Positions 1 through 7,064 of a stretch of 64,000 nt of DNA are shown here, piece after piece (within the stretch, counting starts at the first letter, position 1; every line of letters starts with the position of its first letter). The notes under the pieces are model-generated. The model saw only the letters and a list, made by a program, of their open reading frames with translations, was not told the origin of the DNA and did not search any database. The position numbers were made by a program, and so were the translations under genes. Source of the stretch: Pseudonocardia oroxyli (lineage in GTDB: Bacteria > Actinomycetota > Actinomycetes > Mycobacteriales > Pseudonocardiaceae). The stretch spans positions 98,796 to 162,795 of the forward strand of contig NZ_FNBE01000018.1 of the NCBI RefSeq assembly GCF_900102195.1, given 5' to 3'.

Positions 1-204
1 TGTCGACCACCCACTCGCGCCGGTTCGTCCCCTGGCAACGCCGAATCATGCCGGCTCCCCGCTCTCCTCGGCGCCCGACCCCGTCTCGTGTCGCTCCATT
101 CCGTTCCGCGATGCGAGAATGAAATTGCGAAACGCGATAGCAGCGAGGTAGGCTGGGCTGGCACGACGCTCGGGACTTCCCCTCCAGCCGACCAGGTGGG
201 CGCC

Positions 205-498
205 ATGTCGTACGTCAGCAGCATCGCCGTGGGCGGCGGTGTCCTCCTCGGGATCCTGGCCGTCCTCATCGGACTGGCCGACGGTTTCTCCCAACGGTCC
301 GCATGGAACCGGATCGCGGCGGAGCGCAAGGCCCTGGACGAGCGGGAGCAGGCCCTGGACGAGCGCAGCGAGTCGCTCGCCGACGAGGCCCGCGAGCTCT
401 GGTCGTGGGAGGGGCAGCTCATCGCGGCGGCGGAGCACGGCGGGTGCGCGGCGTGTGAGCTTCGTCGACGGCGCGGCGAGCGCCCGACGGACGACTGA
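205..498 (+). CDS. Small single-pass membrane protein with coiled coil
   Basis: The predicted protein has 97 residues. A hydrophobic helix (about residues 7-25) is followed by a charged heptad-rich stretch with a repeated ALDERE/ALDERS motif (about 42-60) that looks like a short coiled coil. A CAAC motif near the C-terminus could bind metal or form a disulfide. The ATG at 205 has a purine-rich AGGTGGG just upstream; upstream in-frame starts have no helix or ribosome binding site. It lies 18 bases before the TraB-like fragment and may belong to the same element. I do not recognise a family. Real gene likely, function unknown. Confidence 0.55.
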   Translation: MSYVSSIAVGGGVLLGILAVLIGLADGFSQRSAWNRIAAERKALDEREQALDERSESLADEARELWSWEGQLIAAAEHGGCAACELRRRRGERPTDD

Positions 499-516
499 GC
501 AGGCCGTGCCACCGCG

Positions 517-1041
517 ATGGAGCCGAACATGAGCCCGCCGCCGGAGCGCGACCTCGGTCGATCCGGCTATCGCACACGGCCGAGAAGGAACCCCGGGACG
601 GTCGCGGCGCGGTGGTCGCGGGAGCTCGGCGCGCTCGGCAGCCTGGGGTTCCTCTACAGCCAGTACGGCTGGGCGGGACCGGCAGCCGTGGCCGCGGCCG
701 CAGCTCTCGGATGCGTGTCACCCGCCTATCGCCGGCACCTCGGCGGCGAGCTGCTCGGGCTCGTCGTCCTGCACCGGGTGCGAGTCGGGTTCTCGCGGGC
801 CGGGGTGGTGAGCGGGTCGGGGAACCTCCCGTTGGTCGTCGATGCGCGAGCCCACGGGGAGGTCGTGGTCGTCACCGTGTTCCGCCGCCATGGCGTGTCC
901 ATGCACCAGATCGAGGCCGCCGCGCCGGCGATCGCGGAGGCGTGCGCGGCGGTCGGCGTGCGGGTCGAGTACGACTCCCCGCGGCCGGACCGAGTGCTGT
1001 TCGTGGTGGTGCGACCGAGGTGGGGCTGGCCGGGTCGGTGA
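517..1041 (+). CDS. TraB/FtsK-like N-terminal membrane fragment (conjugative element remnant)
   Basis: The protein has 174 residues. An N-terminal basic stretch is followed by two hydrophobic segments (about 38-70 and 78-90) and then a small alpha/beta module (about 95-170). That module resembles the region before the motor domain of actinomycete TraB/SpoIIIE-type DNA transfer proteins. The FtsK/SpoIIIE ATPase domain that should follow (Walker A, several hundred residues) is absent: the frame stops at 1041 and only degenerate sequence follows. I read it as a truncated piece of an actinomycete integrative conjugative element. The family assignment rests on pattern similarity only. It could also be a stand-alone small membrane protein. 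Confidence 0.45.
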   Translation: MEPNMSPPPERDLGRSGYRTRPRRNPGTVAARWSRELGALGSLGFLYSQYGWAGPAAVAAAAALGCVSPAYRRHLGGELLGLVVLHRVRVGFSRAGVVSGSGNLPLVVDARAHGEVVVVTVFRRHGVSMHQIEAAAPAIAEACAAVGVRVEYDSPRPDRVLFVVVRPRWGWPGR

Positions 1042-1547
1042 TCGCCGGTCGGCAGGACCGTCGACGACGAGACCGAACTCGAAGCGGCGATTGCCCGGCT
1101 GGAGAAAGCGGTTCCTCCGCAAAGGCCCGCGAGGATCTTCGCCTGGGAGAGCTGCGGACGGATGTGACGACCTCGGCGCGCTGCCTCGTCGTGATCGCCC
1201 GGACGACGCTGGACCGAGGGTCGGGTTGAAGCCCATGGGCTCCCCCGGACGCAGACGTACCGCGCAGCCCCCTCGGGGTCTACCAGTGGACCTGCTGACC
1301 CGGCCCGCAGGCTGGCGGGACCAGGCCGAGAAGTGCCTCCGGCTGGCTTTCGTCGATCTCGGCCTCCTCGCGTGGGCGCACGAGGATCCGATGCTCGCGG
1401 CCGACTGACCGCGCCCTGGCGGCACGTGTCATCAACATCGACGAAGCGCGGTGGGCTGGGCTAACAGGGCTAGCCAGGGCCCCGATGGACGGACCAGACG
1501 CCGGTCGGAGGGGGCCGGGGTCGCTACCGTTCGAGGAGCCGTTCGAC
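1042..1547. other. Degenerate intergenic stretch after the TraB-like fragment
   Basis: About 500 bases without a convincing gene. A short open stretch at about 1051-1170 encodes a charged helix-like peptide ending in a TGA. Another frame is open from 842 to 1408 and ends in a hydrophobic/acidic peptide at about 1280-1408, with neither a ribosome binding site nor a recognisable family. These are most simply remnants of the element to the left. The last 60 bases carry the leader and ribosome binding site (GAGGAG at 1533-1538) of the sugar transferase gene. Confidence 0.4.
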
Positions 1548-2204
1548 ATGACCGCCGCGTTCACCGCCGCCGGGCCGTTCGCCCGTTCCGCCGCGCCTCG
1601 TCGGCGCGCCGCCGGGCCATTGTGGTCGGTGGTCAACTCCGCGGCGGCACTGCTCATGCTGCTGCTCGCGCTTCCGGTGGTCCTCGGGGTCGCTCTGGCA
1701 GTGAAGCTCGACGGTGGGCCGATGCTGTTCCGGCAGGAGAGGGTCGGGAAGGACGGGCGGGACTTCCCGATGCTGAAGTTCCGCTCGATGGTCGTGGACG
1801 CCGAGGCGCGCCTTGCGGCGCTCGGCGAGCACAACGAGGGTTCCGGGCCGCTGTTCAAGCTGCGCCACGACCCGCGGGTCACCCGGGTCGGCGCGGTGCT
1901 GCGCAAGTACTCCCTCGACGAGCTCCCCCAGCTGTTGAACGTCGTCGCCGGGCAGATGGCGCTCGTCGGGCCTCGACCGGCCCTGCGTCGCGAGGTCGAG
2001 CAGTACTGCGCCATCGCCCGGCGTCGCCTCGCCGTGAAGCCCGGGCTCACCGGGCTCTGGCAGGTCTCCGGCCGCAGCGACCTGAACTGGGAGGAGTCGA
2101 TCGCGCTCGACGCCGAGTACGTCGCCACCTGGTCGCCGATGCTCGACGCGAAGATCCTGGCCCGCACCGCGGCCGCGGTGGTCCGCGGCGGCGGGGCGTA
2201 CTGA
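1548..2204 (+). CDS. Polyprenyl-phosphate sugar phosphotransferase (short form)
   Basis: The protein has 218 residues and belongs to the bacterial sugar transferase (WbaP/PglC-type phosphoglycosyl transferase) family. It moves a sugar-1-phosphate from a nucleotide sugar to undecaprenyl phosphate at the inner face of the membrane, the first committed step of polysaccharide assembly. One hydrophobic segment (about 25-52) precedes the catalytic domain, with FRQERVG, KFRSM, DELPQL (about 124), VGPRP and the terminal KPGLTGLWQVSGR motif. The N-terminal multi-helix and CoA_binding_3 regions of long WbaP forms are missing, so this is the compact type. ATG 1548 is chosen because GAGGAG lies 9 bases upstream; the frame is open further up without a good site. 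It opens the exopolysaccharide locus. Confidence 0.88.
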   Translation: MTAAFTAAGPFARSAAPRRRAAGPLWSVVNSAAALLMLLLALPVVLGVALAVKLDGGPMLFRQERVGKDGRDFPMLKFRSMVVDAEARLAALGEHNEGSGPLFKLRHDPRVTRVGAVLRKYSLDELPQLLNVVAGQMALVGPRPALRREVEQYCAIARRRLAVKPGLTGLWQVSGRSDLNWEESIALDAEYVATWSPMLDAKILARTAAAVVRGGGAY

Positions 2205-2208
2205 GCAC

Positions 2209-2847
2209 TCACAGGTTGCGGGCGTGGACCCCCGCCGACCGGTTGCGGGCGGGAATGCCCACCGCGACCTCGCCGGGCGGGACGTCGGCGACCACCACGG
2301 CGTTGGCGCCGACGGTCGCGCCGTCGCCGACCTTGATCGGGCCGAGGACGATCGCGCCCGCCGCGACCGTGACGTCGTCGCCGATCACCGGCGGGTCGAG
2401 GAGCTCACCGGTCCCGGAGGCCTTGAAGCCGACGGTGACCTGCTGGTTGATCCAGCAGTTCGCGCCCACGGACTTGGCCGCCACGATGGTGGCGAAGCCG
2501 TGCTGAATGAACAGGCCGGGGCCGATCTCCGGGGTGCTCAGGTGCAGGGTCGCCTCCTGCCTGTAGACGAGGCGCAGCAGCTGCCCGGCCACCATGCCCG
2601 CGAGGTTGCCGTGCCGCAGTCGGTGGTAGAAGAGGTTGCGGAACTCGTGGGACGACTCACCCAGGCACCGGAGCAACGCGGTCGTCCCGCGCTCCGAGCG
2701 CCGGTAGACCTCCTGCCACCGCTCGACGTCCGCGTCGATCAGGTCCCGGCGGTCGGTGAGCCGGTAGGCCAGGACCAGCGGTACGAGCCGGGCCGCCAGA
2801 ACCCTGCGTGCCGTGTCGATCGCGCTGTGCTCGTGCCTCATCACCAC
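2209..2847 (-). CDS. Left-handed beta-helix acyltransferase, serine-acetyltransferase-like
   Basis: The protein has 212 residues. The N-terminal half is helical. From about residue 105 the sequence shows hexapeptide repeats (IGPGLFIQHG, VGANCWI, IGDDVTV, VGDGATVGANAVV) ending in GIPAR, as in CysE-like and LPS/capsule O-acetyltransferases. Acetylation of a polysaccharide residue is the likely role given the neighbours; a metabolic serine acetyltransferase is less likely because no cysK is present. The start is GTG 2847 with GAGGGG upstream; ATG 2841 is an alternative. It runs divergently from the GNAT-like gene across a 186-base region with a dyad operator candidate, and its 3' end is only 4 bases from the sugar transferase stop. 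Confidence 0.75.
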   Translation of the reverse strand: MVMRHEHSAIDTARRVLAARLVPLVLAYRLTDRRDLIDADVERWQEVYRRSERGTTALLRCLGESSHEFRNLFYHRLRHGNLAGMVAGQLLRLVYRQEATLHLSTPEIGPGLFIQHGFATIVAAKSVGANCWINQQVTVGFKASGTGELLDPPVIGDDVTVAAGAIVLGPIKVGDGATVGANAVVVADVPPGEVAVGIPARNRSAGVHARNL

Positions 2848-2916
2848 GGAGTGCGTCCCCTCGCCATACGGTCTGTGACGTCCACTGTCGACCCGGAGTT
2901 CGCATTCGGATCCGGA

Positions 2917-2942
2917 GTGTTACCTCACGCAGGCTGTAACAC
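2917..2942. promoter_or_regulatory. Inverted repeat GTGTTAC-N12-GTAACAC (operator candidate)
   Basis: Perfect 7-bp arms at 2917-2923 and 2936-2942, separated by 12 bases, lie in the divergent intergenic region between the acyltransferase (start 2847) and the GNAT-like gene (start 3034). The related octamer GTGTTACC also occurs at 19393 directly before the second phosphoglycosyl transferase. The regulator is unknown; MtrA-type regulators recognise GTAAC-like repeats, so that is one possibility. Confidence 0.45.
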
Positions 2943-3033
2943 GGGTCCGTTGCGGGACGAACTGACCGCCGGCTCCCCACACGCGTCCTCACGTCGCACG
3001 TCACGCGCGCAGAAAGCCGAGAAAGTGCAGGTC

Positions 3034-3798
3034 ATGAAGGTCGACAGCCGAGCTGCGAAGCCCACCACGGACGACCCCACCCCCGAGGACCGCGTCTCCG
3101 CGGTGTTCACCGACTACGTCGAGGCGGGCGAAGGCCCGCGCTGGTTCCTCCGCAGACCCCGGCTGGCCGCCGGGCTCATCCACGACCTCGCCCGGCTTCC
3201 CCGGCACACCGTGCGCCCCGGCGGCGGCCCGAGCGGGCGGTCCCTGCGGGCCGCGCTGCCCGCCGACCGGCCGCTCAGCCGGGCACTGGGGCACCGGGCG
3301 GTGCTGGACCTGCCCGCCACCGTGGCGGAGTACGTCGACGGACACTCCAAGCAGACCCTGCGCCGCAAGGTGCGCAAGGCGCGGGCCCAGGGCATCACCT
3401 GGAAGCCGGTGACCCGGCCGGAGGAACGGCGCAAACTCCTCGCCGAGGCCGAGGACTGGGAGCGGAGCCTCCCGGCGGCCCACCGGGAGGCGGACAACTC
3501 CGACCTCGAACGACACGACCTCTGGCTGGTCGCGCTGGCCCAGGACGGCCGCCCCCTGCTCCTCGCCGTGATCCCGTACGACGACGGGTGGGCCGTGCTC
3601 CGGTACTTCCGCAGCATCGGGGCCGGGCCGGAGCAGAGCAACGCGCGCTACCTGATGATGCAGGTGGTCGCCGAGGAGCTGATCGACCGCGGCGTGCGCC
3701 ACCTGGTCGACGCCGTCGCGCCGCACCGGCTGCCGAACGGCCTGCGCCACTTCCAGCGCATGCTGGGCTTCCGGATCGTCCGGGTCCGTGTGGCCTGA
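3034..3798 (+). CDS. GNAT/FemAB-like acyltransferase domain protein
   Basis: The protein has 254 residues. The central basic helix HSKQTLRRKVRKARAQG and the following fold pattern resemble the GNAT-like domains of FemAB/BioF2-type proteins often found in exopolysaccharide clusters, which transfer acyl or aminoacyl groups to sugars. No classic acetyl-CoA P-loop is obvious, so the substrate class is uncertain. ATG 3034 is the first start after the divergent promoter region; a GTG at 3025 is also possible and neither has a strong ribosome binding site. It precedes the adenylation-carrier-thioesterase gene by 163 bases. A shared role in acyl decoration of the polysaccharide is an inference from position only. 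Confidence 0.6.
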   Translation: MKVDSRAAKPTTDDPTPEDRVSAVFTDYVEAGEGPRWFLRRPRLAAGLIHDLARLPRHTVRPGGGPSGRSLRAALPADRPLSRALGHRAVLDLPATVAEYVDGHSKQTLRRKVRKARAQGITWKPVTRPEERRKLLAEAEDWERSLPAAHREADNSDLERHDLWLVALAQDGRPLLLAVIPYDDGWAVLRYFRSIGAGPEQSNARYLMMQVVAEELIDRGVRHLVDAVAPHRLPNGLRHFQRMLGFRIVRVRVA

Positions 3799-3961
3799 GG
3801 GCGGGGTGTAACGAACTCCGGGCGGATTCGGACTCACCCGCGAGGATCGTCATCGCCGCCGACCCCGGGGCCGCCTCTCCTTCCGTTCCCGCGGTGGTTG
3901 CGTCCGGCCCGCCCCGTCCCCGAGCCGGCCGCTCCCGCCCGTGTCGACCCGAAGGAGATCC

Positions 3962-6916
3962 GTGTCGCCGACCTCCCTGCCCGCCCCCCCGACCGCCGCC
4001 AGCCAGATCGCGGACTTCCAGCGGCTCTGCGAGGCGCGGACCGGGCGCGTCTTCGCCGACGCCATGGAGTTCCACCGCTGGAGTGTCGATCAGTCGTCGG
4101 ACTTCTGGCGGGCGCTCTGGGAGACGGTCGACCTGCCGTGGTCGGGCTCCCTGGACCGGGTGCGGGTCGGCGACGAGATCGAGACGGCCGAGTTCTTCCC
4201 CGACGTCCGGCTGAACTACGCCGAGGCACTGCTCCGCCCGATCGACGGCCTGGAGGACGCACCCGCGCTGCGCTCGGTCCACGGGGGCGGGGCGGTCGAG
4301 GTGCTCACCCGCCGCGAGCTGCGCGAGGCCGTCGAACGGACCTCGGCGGCGCTCGCCGCACTGGGCCTGCGCGCCGGCGAGCGCGTGGTCCTGATCGCGC
4401 CCAGCCACCGGGAGATGACGGTCGCCGTGCTCGCTGCGGCCGCACTCGGCGCCACCGTGTCCACCGGCACGCCGGACGTCGGCGTGGCAGCGCTGCTCGG
4501 CCGCTTCGAGCAGGTCGACCCCGTGCTCCTGTTCCTCGACCGAGGCCCCGCGAAGGAACCGGAAACCCTGGTCGAGGGCCTGCTCGCGGGCCTGCCGACA
4601 GTGCGGCACGTGCTCACGCTGGACGCGCTGCCGCTGCCCGAGCAGCCGACGGTGCCGGTCGACCGGCTCGCCGACCTGGTCGCCACGGCCGGGGACCGGC
4701 CGGAGTGGCCGCGGCTGCCGTTCGCGCACCCGCTGTTCGTGATGTTCTCCTCCGGCACCACCGGCCCGCCCAAGGCCATGGTCCACGGAGTGGGGGGCAC
4801 CCTGATCGAGCAGGTGAAGGAGCAGCGGCTGCACTGCGACCTGCGGCCGGGGGACGCCCTGTACTTCCACGCCACCCCCACCTGGATGGTGTGGAACTGG
4901 CAGCTCGCCGCGCTGGCGCTGGGCGTGCAGGTGGTGCTCTTCGACGGGCCGCTCGCCGGTCCGGCCACGCTCTGGGAGCTGGTCGAGCGGCACGGCGTCA
5001 CACAGTTCGGCACGAGCCCCGCCTACCTGCAGCTGTGCGAGGACGCGGACTACCGGCCCGCCGCCCACCACGACCTGTCCGTGCTACGGGCGATCATGAC
5101 GTCGGGCTCGGTGCTGCACGAGTGGCAGTACGACTGGGTGGCGGAGACCGTCGGCCCCGTCCCCCTGCAGTCGGTCTCCGGCGGGACCGACATCCTGGGC
5201 TGCTTCGTCCTCGGCCACCCGGACCTGCCGGTGCGGCGCGGCCGGTCCCAGTCGCTCGGCCTCGGGTTCGACCTCGCCGCCGTCGACGAGGCGGGCGAGC
5301 CGCTCGTCGGCGCGGAGGGCGACCTGGTCTGCCGCGCCCCGTTCCCGTCCCGCCCCGTCGGTTTCCTCCGCGACCCCGACGGGCGCCGCTTCCACGCGGC
5401 CTACTTCGTGGACCACCCCGGCTTCTGGACCCACGGCGACCGCATCGAGATCGCCGCAGACGGCACCTCCCGGGTCCTCGGCCGGTCCGACGGCGTGCTG
5501 AACGTCAACGGCATCCGGATCGGCCCGAGCGAGATCTACCAGACCCTCCGCTCGGTCCCCGCCGTCTCGGAGTGCATGGCGGTGGAGCAGCGCGACCCGG
5601 TGCGCGCCGGCTCGACCCGGATGGTGCTGCTCGTCGTCCTCGCCGCCGACGCGGTGCTCGACGCCGCGCTGGACCGGGAGATCCGCCGGGTCCTGCGGCG
5701 GGAGAACTCGGCCGCGCACGTCCCGGAGCTGGTCCTGGCGGTGCCGGCGCTGCCGCACACCCACAACGGCAAGCGCTCCGAGCGCGCGGCGCGGGACGCG
5801 GTCAACGGCGACCCGGTCGCCAACGAGACCTCCCTGCGCAACGCGGAGTGCCTCGACGCCATCCGCGCGGCCGTGCGCGGCTCCGCCCGGTTGCCCGAGC
5901 CGAGACCCGCGACCGAGATCGCGGCCCCCGTCACCCTCGATCCCGGGCCCGCCCCGGCCCCGGCGGACGGAGACCTGCTCGCGGTCCGGGAGCTGTGGCA
6001 GGACGTGCTCGGGGTGCGCCCCGAACCGGACGACGACTTCCTCGACATGGGCGGGTCGTCGCGCGGCGTCGTCGAGCTGCTGCGGCGGATCAAGCTGCAG
6101 CAGGGGCTGGACGTGACGATCGAGGCGTTCTTCGCCGACCCCACGCCCGCCGGGCTCGCCCGGGCGGTCGCGGCGGCCCGGAGCACCACGCTCGAGCGGT
6201 CCCGGCTGCTGCGGGCGGGCGCGGGACGCCCGATCCACCTGTTCTGCGACGCCTGGGGCCAGCTGAACTCCTTCCACACCCTCGTCGCCCGCCTGCGGAC
6301 CACCCGTCCGGTGTGGGGGATCGCCCCGCCCGTGGACGAGGCGGACGGCACCCGCATCCCGGTCGCGCAGGTCGTGGACGAGGCCGTGGCGCAGGTCCGC
6401 ACGGTGCAGCCCGTGGGCCCCTACAGCCTGCTCGGGTACTCCTTCGGCGGGCTCGTGGGCTACGAGGTGGCCGCCCGGCTGCGGACCGAGGGTCACGACG
6501 TCGACTACCTCGGGCTGCTCGACGTACTGCCCCCCACCGCGGCGCTGACCCCGGCCGAACGGCGGGCGCACAGCTGGGAGGGCCGGTTCGCCACGTTGAC
6601 CTCGAGCAAGCTCCGCGAGGCGCTCACCCGCAGGCTGGGTGGGATCACCGGGCGGACCGTCGAGCCGGACCGTGAGCGCGCCGAGTACGAGAAGACCTCG
6701 GGGACCTTCGACGCGCACGTGCCCCGGCCGTACCCGGGGATGGTCACCTACTACCAGGCCGCGGACCGCAGACCGGTCATCGGCAACCAGCTCGCGGCCT
6801 GGCTGCGGCTCGCGCCGCACCTGGTGGTGACCACCGTGCCCGGCCACCACGAGACGATGCTGGGCAACCCGTTCGTGGACGAGGTGGCCGAGCGGATCTC
6901 CGTCACCCTCCGTTAA
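3962..6916 (+). CDS. Three-domain adenylation-carrier-thioesterase protein (NRPS-like)
   Basis: The protein has 984 residues. Domain 1 (about 20-640) is an AMP-forming acyl-activating enzyme most like acetoacetyl-CoA synthetases: phosphate loop FSSGTTGPPKAM near 261, GGTDI near 420, and HNGKR with the catalytic lysine near K604. Domain 2 (about 675-755) is a peptidyl/acyl carrier domain with DMGGSS, phosphopantetheine site near S700. Domain 3 (about 760-980) is a type I thioesterase with GYSFGG (nucleophile near S827) and C-terminal GHHETML (catalytic His about 962). It should activate a carboxylic acid, load it on its own carrier arm and release or transfer it. AAGGAG at 3952-3957 supports GTG 3962. 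It sits alone among polysaccharide genes, so acyl modification of the polymer or a small lipid product are both possible. No phosphopantetheinyl transferase lies nearby. Confidence 0.85.
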   Translation: MSPTSLPAPPTAASQIADFQRLCEARTGRVFADAMEFHRWSVDQSSDFWRALWETVDLPWSGSLDRVRVGDEIETAEFFPDVRLNYAEALLRPIDGLEDAPALRSVHGGGAVEVLTRRELREAVERTSAALAALGLRAGERVVLIAPSHREMTVAVLAAAALGATVSTGTPDVGVAALLGRFEQVDPVLLFLDRGPAKEPETLVEGLLAGLPTVRHVLTLDALPLPEQPTVPVDRLADLVATAGDRPEWPRLPFAHPLFVMFSSGTTGPPKAMVHGVGGTLIEQVKEQRLHCDLRPGDALYFHATPTWMVWNWQLAALALGVQVVLFDGPLAGPATLWELVERHGVTQFGTSPAYLQLCEDADYRPAAHHDLSVLRAIMTSGSVLHEWQYDWVAETVGPVPLQSVSGGTDILGCFVLGHPDLPVRRGRSQSLGLGFDLAAVDEAGEPLVGAEGDLVCRAPFPSRPVGFLRDPDGRRFHAAYFVDHPGFWTHGDRIEIAADGTSRVLGRSDGVLNVNGIRIGPSEIYQTLRSVPAVSECMAVEQRDPVRAGSTRMVLLVVLAADAVLDAALDREIRRVLRRENSAAHVPELVLAVPALPHTHNGKRSERAARDAVNGDPVANETSLRNAECLDAIRAAVRGSARLPEPRPATEIAAPVTLDPGPAPAPADGDLLAVRELWQDVLGVRPEPDDDFLDMGGSSRGVVELLRRIKLQQGLDVTIEAFFADPTPAGLARAVAAARSTTLERSRLLRAGAGRPIHLFCDAWGQLNSFHTLVARLRTTRPVWGIAPPVDEADGTRIPVAQVVDEAVAQVRTVQPVGPYSLLGYSFGGLVGYEVAARLRTEGHDVDYLGLLDVLPPTAALTPAERRAHSWEGRFATLTSSKLREALTRRLGGITGRTVEPDRERAEYEKTSGTFDAHVPRPYPGMVTYYQAADRRPVIGNQLAAWLRLAPHLVVTTVPGHHETMLGNPFVDEVAERISVTLR

Positions 6917-6961
6917 CACCGGGCGCCGTTTTGCGGCCCGGTTGCCCCGTTCGCACCATCA

Positions 6962-6987
6962 GGTCACCGGATTGTGACGAAGTCACC
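6962..6987. promoter_or_regulatory. Triplicated GTCAC-type motif before the flippase operon
   Basis: GGTCACC (6962-6968), GTGAC (6974-6978, opposite orientation) and AGTCACC (6981-6987) are clustered 80-100 bases upstream of the flippase start. Repeats of GTCAC/GTAAC are typical of response-regulator binding in actinobacteria. A promoter or operator is plausible here because this 148-base gap is the first long gap after the preceding gene, but no -10/-35 pair stands out. Confidence 0.35.
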
Positions 6988-7064
6988 CTCCGTTCGGCGC
7001 AACGATCACTGTCGGTGCCGCGATCACTCCGGTGAACTCCTCACCACGATCCGAGAGGACCGCC

